From Streptomyces roseoviridis (GTDB lineage: Bacteria > Actinomycetota > Actinomycetes > Streptomycetales > Streptomycetaceae): a stretch of DNA of 64,000 bases. A model generated the notes under the pieces. It made no database searches, was not told the origin of the DNA, and saw nothing but the letters and a program-made list of their open reading frames with translations. Position numbers and translations under genes: made by a program. The stretch lies in NCBI RefSeq assembly GCF_039535235.1, contig NZ_BAAAWU010000001.1:5704001-5768000 (forward strand), in the 5' to 3' direction. Below, in pieces: positions 8,227 through 17,180 of the stretch (within the stretch, counting starts at the first letter, position 1; every line of letters starts with the position of its first letter).

Positions 8227-9221
8227 TGGCCCGCGTCACCGTGTTCACCCTCGGGGGAACCATCTCCGCGCGGGGCGGTGACGCGGCCCGCATGACCGGC
8301 ACCGAAGTGCTCGCCGGGCTCGGCGTCGCCCCCGCCGGCCCCGACGTGGAGCTCCGCGACTTCCGCCGCGTCCCCAGCTCCTCCCTCTCCTTCGACGACC
8401 TCACCGCCCTGGCCGGCGAGGTGACCCGGACCGTCGCCGCCGGCTCCGGCGTGGTCGTCGTCCAGGGCACCGACACCCTCGAGGAGACCGCCTTCCTCCT
8501 CGACCTGCTGTGCACCACCGAACAGCCCGTCGTCGTCACCGGCGCCATGCGCCGCCCCGACCTGCCCGGCGCCGACGGCCCCGCCAACCTGGCCGCCGCC
8601 CTCGCCGTCGCCGCCGACCCCGGCTGCCGCAACCTCGGCGTCCTGGTCGTCCTCGCCGACGAGATCCACGCCGCCCGCTTCGCCCACAAGGCCCACACCA
8701 CCTCCGTGGCCACCTTCACCTCGCCCGGAGCCGGACCCCTCGGCGCCGTCGTCGAGGGCGAGCCCCGCATCCTGCTCCGCCCGGCCGTCCCCACCCGCCT
8801 GTGCCCGCTGGACTTCGACCCCGCGCTCCGCGTGGCCCTGCTGACCCTCTCCGTCGGCGACCGCGGCGAACTCCTGGAGACCGTCGCCGAGCGGTACGAC
8901 GGCCTGGTCGTCGCCGCCTTCGGCGCCGGACACGTCCCCGCCTGGCTCGTCGACCCGCTCGCCGCCCTCACCACGCGCATGCCCGTCGTCCTCGCCTCCC
9001 GCACCGGCGCGGGCACCACCCTCGCCCACACCTACCGCGGCCCCGGCTCCGAATCCGACCTGCTGCACCGCGGCCTGATCCCGGCCGGCCCCCTCCCGCC
9101 CGCCAAGGCCCGGCTGCTGCTCCACGCCCTGCTCTCCAGCGGCGCCAAGGGCCCCGCCGGCTACGACCGCCCCCGCATCACCGCCGCCTTCACCCACCTG
9201 GACGGCACCGGCCTGGCCTGA
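8226..9221 (+). CDS. asparaginase
   Basis: L-asparaginase/glutaminase-family amidohydrolase, 331 residues, no signal peptide, hence the cytoplasmic type. The first catalytic Thr lies in TLGGTIS (T12) and the second in QGTDTLEETA (T82-D83). The substrate-loop phrase VVTGAMRRPDLPGADGPANL follows. The C-terminal domain continues with FGAGHVPAWLVDPLAAL and VVLASRTGAGTT, typical of the small domain. The start ATG overlaps the stop of chorismate mutase by one base. The pairing of an amino acid biosynthetic enzyme with an asparagine-degrading one is a conserved-looking arrangement whose logic is not evident from the sequence. Confidence 0.9.
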   Translation: MARVTVFTLGGTISARGGDAARMTGTEVLAGLGVAPAGPDVELRDFRRVPSSSLSFDDLTALAGEVTRTVAAGSGVVVVQGTDTLEETAFLLDLLCTTEQPVVVTGAMRRPDLPGADGPANLAAALAVAADPGCRNLGVLVVLADEIHAARFAHKAHTTSVATFTSPGAGPLGAVVEGEPRILLRPAVPTRLCPLDFDPALRVALLTLSVGDRGELLETVAERYDGLVVAAFGAGHVPAWLVDPLAALTTRMPVVLASRTGAGTTLAHTYRGPGSESDLLHRGLIPAGPLPPAKARLLLHALLSSGAKGPAGYDRPRITAAFTHLDGTGLA

Positions 9222-9297
9222 GCCCCGGGCCGTATCACCGCCCGCGTAATCCCGCACCCCCCTCCCGGGGCCGCGGGGCATCGGGCAGCATGGGCCC

Positions 9298-11781
9298 ATG
9301 TCCGTACTGACGCGCGACGAAGCGCAGACCCGTGCCCAGCTCCTCGACGTCCACCACTACACCGTGGACCTCGACCTCACCACCGGCGACGAGACCTTCG
9401 AGTCCACCAGTCTCATCCGCTTCACCGCCCGCGCCGCCGGGGACACCTTCGTCGAGCTCAAGCCGGAAACCCTCCACTCCGCCGTCCTCGACGGCGAGCC
9501 GCTCGACACCGCGGCCCTGCACGACAACCGGCTCCCGCTCACCCTCACCGAGGGCGAGCACACCCTCCGCGTCAGCACCACCATGCGCTACTCCCGCACC
9601 GGCGAGGGCATGCACCGCTTCACCGACCCCACCGACGGCGAGGCGTACGTCTACACCCAGCTGTTCATGGAGGACGTCCAGCGCGTCTTCGCCGCCTTCG
9701 ACCAGCCCGACCTCAAGGCCGTCTTCGAGGTCTCCGTCACCGCCCCCGAGGGCTGGACCGTCCTCGCCAACGGCATCACCGAGCAGCAGCCCGACGGCCG
9801 CTGGACCGCCGCCCCCACCCCGCTGCTCTCCACCTACTTCGTCTGCGTCGCCGCCGGACCCTGGCACTCGGTCCGCACCGAACACGCCGGCCTGCCCTTC
9901 GGCATCCACTGCCGCCGCTCCCTCGCACCCCACCTCGACGCCGACGCCGACGAGATCCTCGACGTCACCAGGGCCTGCTACGACCGCTACCACGAGAAGT
10001 TCGACGAGCCCTACCCCTTCGACTCGTACGACCAGGCATTCGTCCCCGAGTTCAACGCCGGCGCCATGGAGAACCCCGGACTCGTCACCTTCCGCGACGA
10101 GTTCGTCTTCCGCTCCGCCGTCACCGACACCGAGCGGATGACCCGCGCCATGGTCATCGCCCACGAGATGGCCCACATGTGGTTCGGCGACCTCGTCACC
10201 CTGCGCTGGTGGGACGACATCTGGCTCAACGAGTCCTTCGCCGAGTACATGGGCTTCCAGACGATCAACGAAGCCTGCGCCGACCGCTTCGCCGACACCT
10301 GGATCGACTTCGGCGTCACCCGCAAGTCCTGGGGCTCCGAGGCCGACCAGCGGCCCTCCACCCACCCCGTCGCACCCGACCCCGACGCCGTCCCCGACAC
10401 CGCGTCCGCCCTGCTCAACTTCGACGGCATCTCCTACGCCAAGGGCGCCTCCGCACTGCGCCAGCTCGTCGCCTGGATGGGGGAAGAGGACTTCCTCGCC
10501 GGCATCAACATCCACTTCAAGCGCCACAAGTTCGGCAACGCCACCCTCGCCGACTTCATCGACAACCTGGCCGCCGCCACCGACCGGGACGTCCACGGCT
10601 GGGCCGAGCAGTGGCTGCGCACCACCGGCATCGACACCCTCACCCCCCGCCTCGACGGCGAGGGCAAGCAGTGGCGGCTCACCGTCGACCGGGACGGCAG
10701 CCGGCCGCACCGGATCCGCGTCGGCGTCTACGACCACGACCCGGCCGGCGAGCTGATCCCGCGCGAGCGCACCGGGGCCGACGTGCCCCAGGAGGCGCCG
10801 ATCGCGCTCGACGGGCCGCGCCCGGCGCTCGTCGTCCTCAACGAGGGCGACCTGACCTACGCCAAGATGCGCTTCGACGACGTGTCGGAGGAGACCGCGC
10901 TGCGTTCCCTCTCCCGGATCCCCGACGCCCTCACCCGCGCGGTCGTCTGGAACGCGCTGCGCGACATGGTCCGCGACGGCGAACTGGAGCCCGCCGCCTA
11001 CCTGGAGACCGCCCTCGCACACCTCGGCGAGGAGACCGAACTCGCCATCGTCCAGGGCGTCCTCGGCTTCGCCCGCACGCAGATCACCGACCGTTACGTC
11101 TCCGAGGCCGACCGCCCCGCCGCGCTGGCCACCCTCACCGCCCTCACCCGCGACCTGCTGCGCCGCACCGAGGACGGCGACTCGCCGGGCCTGCGCCTGA
11201 CGGCCGTGCGCACCTTCATCGACAGTGCCACCACCCCCGCCAAGATCGCCTCCTGGCTGGAGGACGGCACCGTCCACGGCGGACCCGAGCTGGACCCGGA
11301 GCTGCGCTGGCGCATCCTGGCCCGCCTCGCCGTCCTCGGCGCCACCGACGAGGCCGCCATCGCCGCCGAACTCGACCGCGACCCGAGCGCCACCGGCCAG
11401 GAGGGCGCCGCCCGCTGCCGGGCCGCCCTGCCCACCCCGGAGGCGAAGAAGGCCGCCTGGTCGGCCATGTTCGACTCCGACGACCTGTCCAACTACCTCT
11501 TCACGGCCACCGCCCAGGGCTTCTGGCAGCCGGAACAGTCCGAGCTCACCCGCCCCTACGTCGCCCGCTTCTACCCCGCCGCCACCGCCCTCGCCGACCG
11601 CCGCGGTCCCGCCATCGCCGAGGCGGCGGGCCGCTGGGCCTTCCCGTCCTACGCGATCGACGCCGACTCCCTGGCCCTCGGCGAGCACCACCTCACCCAC
11701 GACGCGATGCTCCCGGCCCTCCACCGCAAGCTCACCGACCAACTGGACGACCTCCGCCGGGCCCTGCGGGTCCGCGGCTAG
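9298..11781 (+). CDS. pepN: aminopeptidase N
   Basis: Zinc metallopeptidase of family M1, 827 residues, removing N-terminal residues from peptides in the cytosol (no signal peptide). The order of domains is standard: an N-terminal beta-saddle, the exopeptidase motif GAMEN (about residue 254), the zinc site HEMAHMWFGDLVT (about 288-300) with the third ligand in WLNESFAE, and a long C-terminal helical domain (ERAP1_C-like: RIPDALTRAVVWNALRDMVRDGE). The length matches actinobacterial PepN. ATG 9298 has no obvious ribosome-binding site; CAGCAT six bases before it could be a -10 element, again suggesting a leaderless message. A stem-loop follows the stop. Confidence 0.95.
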   Translation: MSVLTRDEAQTRAQLLDVHHYTVDLDLTTGDETFESTSLIRFTARAAGDTFVELKPETLHSAVLDGEPLDTAALHDNRLPLTLTEGEHTLRVSTTMRYSRTGEGMHRFTDPTDGEAYVYTQLFMEDVQRVFAAFDQPDLKAVFEVSVTAPEGWTVLANGITEQQPDGRWTAAPTPLLSTYFVCVAAGPWHSVRTEHAGLPFGIHCRRSLAPHLDADADEILDVTRACYDRYHEKFDEPYPFDSYDQAFVPEFNAGAMENPGLVTFRDEFVFRSAVTDTERMTRAMVIAHEMAHMWFGDLVTLRWWDDIWLNESFAEYMGFQTINEACADRFADTWIDFGVTRKSWGSEADQRPSTHPVAPDPDAVPDTASALLNFDGISYAKGASALRQLVAWMGEEDFLAGINIHFKRHKFGNATLADFIDNLAAATDRDVHGWAEQWLRTTGIDTLTPRLDGEGKQWRLTVDRDGSRPHRIRVGVYDHDPAGELIPRERTGADVPQEAPIALDGPRPALVVLNEGDLTYAKMRFDDVSEETALRSLSRIPDALTRAVVWNALRDMVRDGELEPAAYLETALAHLGEETELAIVQGVLGFARTQITDRYVSEADRPAALATLTALTRDLLRRTEDGDSPGLRLTAVRTFIDSATTPAKIASWLEDGTVHGGPELDPELRWRILARLAVLGATDEAAIAAELDRDPSATGQEGAARCRAALPTPEAKKAAWSAMFDSDDLSNYLFTATAQGFWQPEQSELTRPYVARFYPAATALADRRGPAIAEAAGRWAFPSYAIDADSLALGEHHLTHDAMLPALHRKLTDQLDDLRRALRVRG

Positions 11782-11787
11782 GCAGAC

Positions 11788-11819
11788 GGGGGAGACCGGG
11801 CCCCGCCCCGGCCTCCCCC
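11788..11819 (+). terminator. stem-loop terminator after pepN
   Basis: Arms GGGGGAGACCGGG (11788-11800) and CCCGGCCTCCCCC (11807-11819) pair with one mismatch around a 6-nt loop, directly after the pepN stop. Confidence 0.6.
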
Positions 11820-12330
11820 GGCGCCGCCCACCTCCCGGCGACCGACGCCCCACCCACACCCGCCGACGGCCGCCGCCCCGCGCCCCCACGCCCCCGGCGA
11901 CGCGCCCTCCGACGCCCACCGCCCCGCGCCCCCACCCCCGGCGGCACGCCCTCCGGCGACCGGCGACGCTGCCTCCGGCGTTGGGTGACGCGCCCTCCGG
12001 CGGCCACCGCCCCGGCCGGCGCCCCACCCACACCCGCTGACGGCCGCGGCCCCCGCCCCCCGGCGGCACGCCCTCCGCCGGTCAGCGACGCGTCCTCCGG
12101 CGGTCGGCGCCCATCCGCACTCTGCGGCGGTCGTGGCTACCGCGCCTCCGGCGACGCGCCCTCCGGCGGCCGGCGCCCACCCGCACCCGCCGACGGCCGC
12201 CGCCCCGCGCCCCTGCGCCTCCGGCGACGCGTCCTCCGACGGCCACCGCCCCGCGCCCCCACCCCCGGCGGCACGCCCTCCGACGGCCCCCGCCCCCGCG
12301 TCCCCCCGTCCAGCCCACCCACCCCCATGT
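11820..12330. repeat. degenerate intergenic repeat array
   Basis: About 510 bp with no convincing gene. Several imperfect blocks recur. One contains CCGACGGCCGCCGCCCCGCG (about 11857, 12033 degenerate, 12185). Another reads CCACCGCCCCGCGCCCCCAC followed by CCCCGGCGGCACGCCCTCC (about 11919 and 12242). Shorter GCGACGCGCCCTCCGGCGGC-like units occur throughout. The blocks are in the same orientation and separated irregularly. Long open frames on the minus strand across the array translate to a Gly/Ala/Arg-rich, Trp-spiked repeat peptide with no known domain, and look like a by-product of composition. The array separates pepN from the desA-like gene. Confidence 0.6.
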
Positions 12331-12397
12331 CCCCCGTTCGGGTCACACCCCCGCACTCTTCGGACACACCGCCAGAAACCCCGGCACCCTGTCGTCC

Positions 12398-13768
12398 ATG
12401 CGTGCCGCACCCCTCGCCGGAGGCGTATCCGGGCCCGATGTCCTCCGGCCTCTGCTGGACACCGTCCTCGCAGCGCTCCGGGCCGGCGCCGAGGACCGCG
12501 GCGGCCCGCTTCCGGGCGGCGGACCCGCGGCCGTCGCCGCCCGGGTGAACGGACTCCGGCCGGTGCTCCCCGAGCACGGCACCGGCCCCGACGAGGCACT
12601 CCGGGCCGTCGCGTACGCCCTCGCCGCCGGCGCGGCCGACCCCGCCCACCCGCTGTGCGCCGCGCACCTCCACACTCCGCCGCTCGCCCTCGCCGTCGCC
12701 GCCGACCTCGCCGCCTCCGCGCTCAACCCCTCGATGGACTCCTGGGACCAGGCCCCCGCCGCCTCCGCCCTCGAAACCCTCGTCACCGCCGCCCTCGCCA
12801 CCGAGGTCTTCCCCACCGCACCCCGCCCCGACGCCCTCGTCACCACCGGCGGCACCGAGTCCAACCAACTCGCCCTCCTCCTCGCCCGGGAACGGCACGG
12901 CACCGTCCAGACCGTCGTCGGCACCCACGCCCACCACTCCTTCCACCGCGCCGCCTGGCTCCTCGGCCTGCCCCGGCCCGTCACCGTCCCCGCCCCCCGG
13001 GGCACCCTCGACCCGGCCGCCCTCGACGAGACCCTCACCGCCCTCCCCGGCCCCCTCCTCGTCGCCGCCACCGCCGGCACCACCGACGCCGGACTCATCG
13101 ACCCGCTCCCCGCCATCGCCGACCGGTGCGCCGCGCACGGCGCCGACCTGCACGTGGACGCCGCCTACGGCGGCCCCGTCCTGTTCAGCGACACCCACCG
13201 CCCCCTCCTGACGGGCCTCGACCGCGCCCGTACCGTCACCGTCGACCTGCACAAACTGGGCTGGCAGCCGGCCGCCGCCGGACTCCTCGCCGTACGCGGC
13301 GCCACCGACCTCGCCGTCCTCGGCCACACCGCCGACTACCTCAACGCCGACGACGACACCGACGCCGGACTCCCCGACCTCCTCGGCCGCTCCCTGCGCA
13401 CCACCCGCCGCCCCGACGTCGTCAAGACCGCCGTCACCCTCCGCGCCCTCGGCCGCACCGGCCTCGGCGCCCTCGTCGACGCCTGCATGGCACACGCCCG
13501 CCACCTGGCCGACCTGGTGGAGAAGACCCCCGCCCTGGAGCTCTACGCCCCGCCCACCCTCACGACCGTCCTCTTCCGGCCGTACGGCGCCCCCGACACC
13601 GCCGTCGCGGAGACCCGCCGCACCCTCCTCGCCGAAGGCCGCGCGGTCCTCGGCCGCGCCACCGCCGACGGACGGCTGTGGCTCAAGGCCACCCTGCTCA
13701 ACCCCCACGCCACCCCCGGCGACCTCGAAGAGATCATCACCCTCGTGGAAGGCAGCACCCCCAGATGA
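12398..13768 (+). CDS. PLP-dependent decarboxylase, DesA-like (lysine/diaminobutyrate decarboxylase family)
   Basis: Group II pyridoxal-5'-phosphate decarboxylase, 456 residues. Family marks are SALNPSMDSWDQAPAASALE near residue 108, TTGGTESNQLALLLARE, the Asp-containing HVDAAYGGPVLFS that holds the PLP ring, and the Schiff-base lysine in VDLHKLGWQP (K286). The closest familiar relatives are DesA (lysine to cadaverine in desferrioxamine assembly) and diaminobutyrate decarboxylases. The following gene overlaps by 4 nt (ATGA) and encodes an amine N-hydroxylase, which supports a hydroxamate siderophore-type role. DesC- and DesD-type genes are absent here. Start ATG 12398 lacks a ribosome-binding site, while CACCCT seven bases upstream could be a -10. 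Confidence 0.82.
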   Translation: MRAAPLAGGVSGPDVLRPLLDTVLAALRAGAEDRGGPLPGGGPAAVAARVNGLRPVLPEHGTGPDEALRAVAYALAAGAADPAHPLCAAHLHTPPLALAVAADLAASALNPSMDSWDQAPAASALETLVTAALATEVFPTAPRPDALVTTGGTESNQLALLLARERHGTVQTVVGTHAHHSFHRAAWLLGLPRPVTVPAPRGTLDPAALDETLTALPGPLLVAATAGTTDAGLIDPLPAIADRCAAHGADLHVDAAYGGPVLFSDTHRPLLTGLDRARTVTVDLHKLGWQPAAAGLLAVRGATDLAVLGHTADYLNADDDTDAGLPDLLGRSLRTTRRPDVVKTAVTLRALGRTGLGALVDACMAHARHLADLVEKTPALELYAPPTLTTVLFRPYGAPDTAVAETRRTLLAEGRAVLGRATADGRLWLKATLLNPHATPGDLEEIITLVEGSTPR

Positions 13769-15210
13769 CCGGCAGCACCGGCGGCACCGCCAGCACCCCC
13801 CAGCACGACCCCGACCGGCCGTACGACCTGGTGGGCGTCGGCATCGGCCCCTGCAACCTCTCCCTCGCCGCCCTCGCCCACGGCGTCCCCGGCGGCCTCG
13901 CGACCGCCTTCTACGAACAGCACCCCGCCTTCCACTGGCACCCCGGACTCCTCATCGACGGCGCCACCCTCCAGGTCCCCTTCCTCGCCGACCTCGTCAC
14001 CCTCGCCGACCCCGCGAGCCCCTGGACCTTCCTCAACTACCTCAAGAGCCGCGACCGGCTCTTCCCCTTCTACTTCGCCGAGAAGTTCCACATCCAGCGC
14101 GCCGAGTACGACGCCTACTGCCGCTGGGTCAGCGGCCTCGTCCCCGGACTCCACTTCGCCCACCAGGTCGACTCCGTGCGCTGGAACCCCGAACGCCGCC
14201 TCTTCGAAGTCGACTACACCCAGCTCGACACCGACGGCGAAGCCGCGGCCCTGGGCCGCTCCTACGCCCGCAACGTCGTCCTCGGCGTCGGCACCGAACC
14301 GTACGTCCCCGAACCCCTGCGGCCCCTCGCCGACGCCCCCGGCGTCCCCGTCATCCACGCCGCCGACTACCTCACCCACCGCGAGCGGCTCCTCGCCGCC
14401 GGACACGTCACCGTCATCGGCTCCGGCCAGTCCGGCGCCGAGGTCTTCCTCGACCTCCTGCGCGCCCGACCCGCCGGCGCCGAGAAACTGCACTGGCTGG
14501 CCCGCACCGAAGCCTTCGCACCCATGGAGTACTCCAAACTCGGCCTGGAGCACTTCACCCCCGACTACACCCGCTACTTCCACGCCCTGCCCGAACACGT
14601 CCGCGGCGAACTCGTGCCCCGCCAATGGCAACTGCACAAGGGCATCGACGCCGACACCATCGCCGCCATCCACGACGAGCTCTACCGCCGCACCCTGCAC
14701 GGCGGCTGGCCCGACGCCGTCCTCACCCCCGGCGTCCGCGTCCGCACCGCCGGACGGGTCGCCACCACCCAGATCGAACTCCACCTCGAACACGTCCAGC
14801 AGAACACCCGCTCCCGGCTCACCACCGACGCCGTCGTCCTCGCCACCGGCTACCGCGAACGCCCGGTCGACCGCATGCTGGCCGGCCTCGACCCCTACCT
14901 GCGGCACGACTCCGCGGGCCGGGCCAGGATCGACGCCGCCTACCGACTCGTCCTCGACGCCTCCGTCACCGGCTCCGTCTACGTCCAGAACGCCGAGAAG
15001 CACACCCACGGCGTCGGCGCCCCCGACCTCGGCCTCACCGCCTGGCGCAGCGCCGTCATCCTCAACACCCTCACCGGCAAGGAGCCCTACCCGCTGCCCC
15101 GCCGCACCGCCTTCACCACCTTCGGCCTGGACGCGCGAGAGGCGCCCGGCATTCCGCCCCAGGGCCAGGCCCGGGGGCAGAAGCTGACGCCTCTCACACC
15201 ACACCTCTGA
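13765..15210 (+). CDS. FAD-dependent lysine/ornithine/cadaverine N-monooxygenase (DesB-like)
   Basis: Flavin N-hydroxylating monooxygenase of the SidA/IucD/PvdA/DesB group, 481 residues. Visible are the FAD motif in DLVGVGIGPCNLSLA (about residues 22-36), the substrate-side phrase LQVPFLADLVTLADPASPWTFLNYL (positions about 72-97), the NADPH motif VIGSGQSGAEVFLDLL (about 216), and the C-terminal VVLATGYRERPVD. It would hydroxylate the primary amine produced by the decarboxylase encoded just upstream. The two genes overlap by ATGA and must be co-translated. The gene ends 27 bp from the convergent nucleotidase gene. Whether the substrate is cadaverine, lysine or ornithine cannot be told from sequence. 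Confidence 0.85.
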   Translation: MTGSTGGTASTPQHDPDRPYDLVGVGIGPCNLSLAALAHGVPGGLATAFYEQHPAFHWHPGLLIDGATLQVPFLADLVTLADPASPWTFLNYLKSRDRLFPFYFAEKFHIQRAEYDAYCRWVSGLVPGLHFAHQVDSVRWNPERRLFEVDYTQLDTDGEAAALGRSYARNVVLGVGTEPYVPEPLRPLADAPGVPVIHAADYLTHRERLLAAGHVTVIGSGQSGAEVFLDLLRARPAGAEKLHWLARTEAFAPMEYSKLGLEHFTPDYTRYFHALPEHVRGELVPRQWQLHKGIDADTIAAIHDELYRRTLHGGWPDAVLTPGVRVRTAGRVATTQIELHLEHVQQNTRSRLTTDAVVLATGYRERPVDRMLAGLDPYLRHDSAGRARIDAAYRLVLDASVTGSVYVQNAEKHTHGVGAPDLGLTAWRSAVILNTLTGKEPYPLPRRTAFTTFGLDAREAPGIPPQGQARGQKLTPLTPHL

Positions 15211-15236
15211 CGCGGAACACCCGCGCGGCGGACCGG

Positions 15237-17033
15237 TCAGAACACCGGCACACCGTCCCGCGTCAGCCTCCAGCCCACCGACGCGAAGGCGGCCGGATCG
15301 ACCGTCCCCCTCGCCTGCACCCACTGGATGAGGGTGTTGCGGATCTCGTCCGAGTTCGCCCACAGCTGCTCGGCCCCCGCGACGTGCGGGAACGCGCCGC
15401 CGCCACTGGCCCGGTAGTTGTTCACCGCCAGCACGAACCGCGCCGCCGGATCCAGCGGCCTGCCCTCGAACGACAGGTTCACGATCCGCTGCCCGACCGG
15501 CTTGGCGATGTCGATGTCGTACGTCAGACCGGACACCGCGTCGTAGTTGTAGTCCGGGGTGCCCTCCGCGTTGGTGAGCTTCGCGGTGTCGACCGGCGCG
15601 CCCGCCGGCGTCCGGACGTAGTACTTCGCCGAGTACTCCAGGTAGTCCTTCAGCTGCGCCCCCGTCAGCAGACGCGCCTCCAGGGTGTTCTCGAACGGGT
15701 AGAGCCCCGCGGCGTCCCGGATCGTCACCTCACCGGCCGGTATCCCGGCCGTGCGCGAGAAGCACGACGCCTGGGACAGCACCGGCAGGTCCGCGTAGGC
15801 CCCGCCCGCCAGAGCCGCCTTCACCGTCTCCGCCTGCACCACGTTGATCAGGTCGATGATCGGCTCGTCCTTCCACGGCGCGGCGGCCGTGCTCATCGCC
15901 GCCGTCGACGTGCCGATGACCTGGTTGACGTACGCGACGACCTTCTTGTGCTCGTCCGCCAGCAGCCCGGTGATCTCCGGATCCTCCGGCACCGTGTTCG
16001 AGTTCAGCACACGGGCGCCGACCCCCTCGACGACCCAGCGCCCCTTCTCCCACACCAGGTCGAAGTCGAAGAGCGTCAGCCGCTGCCCCCACTTCAGCGG
16101 CTCCGACAGCACCACGTCCCTGCCGGTCTCCTTGTTCGTCACCCGGTACTCCGGGATCTCGGTGTGGGCGTGCCCGACGAGGATCGCGTCGATGCCCGGC
16201 ACCTGCTCCGCGACCAGACCGGCCGCGTTCTCGACGTACGGCAGCTGGTCACCGTACGAGGACGTGCCGCTGGAACCCGAGTGCGCCGACACGATCACCA
16301 CGTCGGCGCCCATGGAACGCAGCTTCGGCACCCACTTCGCCGCCTGCTCCTCCAGACCGGGGAAGACCATCTTGCCGGTGACGTTGGCCTTGTCCCAGAT
16401 GGCGATGCCGGGATTGGTCAGCCCGAGCACGGCCACCTTCACGTCACGGCCCTGCGGCGTGCGCATCCGGTGCATGCTGTACGGCGGGAAGGCCGGACAC
16501 AGCGTCTTCGCGTCCAGCGCGTTCGCCCCGAGCAGCGGAAAGTCGCACTGCTCCTGGAACCTCCGCAGCACCGGAATGCCGTAGTTGAACTCGTGGTTGC
16601 CGAGCGCGGCGGCGTCGTAGCCGATGGCGTTCATCGCCTGGGCCATCGGGTGCACGGGGCCGCCGGCCCGAGTGATCGGGTCGACCTTCGCGTAGTAGTA
16701 CGACAGCTGGGTGCCCTGGATGGTGTCACCGGCATCGATGAGCAGCGTGTTCCCCGCGCCCTTCTCCGCGCGCACCCGGTTCACCAGCGTGGAGATCTTG
16801 GCGAGGCCGACGTCGTTGTGGGCCTTGTCGTCGAACTCCCGGTCGGTGAAGTAGTCCCAGTTGAAGACGTTCCCGTGCAGGTCCGTCGTGCCCATCACGG
16901 TGAACGAGTACCGCTTGGCCGGCCGGGGGCGGGCATCGCGGGCCTCGGCGGGGGCGGCGAGCCCGGCGGTGAGAGCGGCCCCGGCTCCGACGGCGGCGGA
17001 GCCCTCAAGGAAGGCCCGGCGGTTCAGCGGCAT
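15237..17033 (-). CDS. Tat-exported 5'-nucleotidase / 2',3'-cyclic phosphodiesterase
   Basis: Bimetal phosphoesterase of the UshA/CpdB type that salvages extracellular nucleotides. The 598-residue precursor begins with a twin-arginine signal (NRRAFLEGSAAVGAGAAL). The metallophosphoesterase domain shows TTDLHGN, DAGDTIQGTQLS, ALGNHEFNYG and VGHAHTEIP, i.e. the DxH, GDxxQG, GNHE and GHxH metal-binding motifs in order. The C-terminal 5_nucleotid_C domain follows (NVVQAETVKAALAGGAYADL, TGAQLKDYLEYSAKYY, SGLTYDIDIAKPVGQRI). It is transcribed toward the desB-like gene and away from the SIMPL gene. Confidence 0.93.
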   Translation of the reverse strand: MPLNRRAFLEGSAAVGAGAALTAGLAAPAEARDARPRPAKRYSFTVMGTTDLHGNVFNWDYFTDREFDDKAHNDVGLAKISTLVNRVRAEKGAGNTLLIDAGDTIQGTQLSYYYAKVDPITRAGGPVHPMAQAMNAIGYDAAALGNHEFNYGIPVLRRFQEQCDFPLLGANALDAKTLCPAFPPYSMHRMRTPQGRDVKVAVLGLTNPGIAIWDKANVTGKMVFPGLEEQAAKWVPKLRSMGADVVIVSAHSGSSGTSSYGDQLPYVENAAGLVAEQVPGIDAILVGHAHTEIPEYRVTNKETGRDVVLSEPLKWGQRLTLFDFDLVWEKGRWVVEGVGARVLNSNTVPEDPEITGLLADEHKKVVAYVNQVIGTSTAAMSTAAAPWKDEPIIDLINVVQAETVKAALAGGAYADLPVLSQASCFSRTAGIPAGEVTIRDAAGLYPFENTLEARLLTGAQLKDYLEYSAKYYVRTPAGAPVDTAKLTNAEGTPDYNYDAVSGLTYDIDIAKPVGQRIVNLSFEGRPLDPAARFVLAVNNYRASGGGAFPHVAGAEQLWANSDEIRNTLIQWVQARGTVDPAAFASVGWRLTRDGVPVF

Positions 17034-17180
17034 GTGATTTCTCCCCTAGTGTTCAGCGCTGCCATGGCGCACAACGCGCGTAGATTCTGGCTCAGACCGC
17101 ACCGTCACAACAGACCTCCAGGGTCACGGAGTGGGAAAGTGTTCGACGGACGTCAAGGGACGAAAGCGGAGGAGCCGACC

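Noticed and set aside
11820..12330. CRISPR array
   Set aside because: Blocks vary in length and spacing, are degenerate, and there are no cas genes.
11778..12599. 273-codon minus-strand open frame with repeated Gly-Cys-Gly-Trp-like segments
   Set aside because: It follows from the GC-rich repeat array, has no ribosome site, overlaps the desA-like gene start and matches no domain I know.
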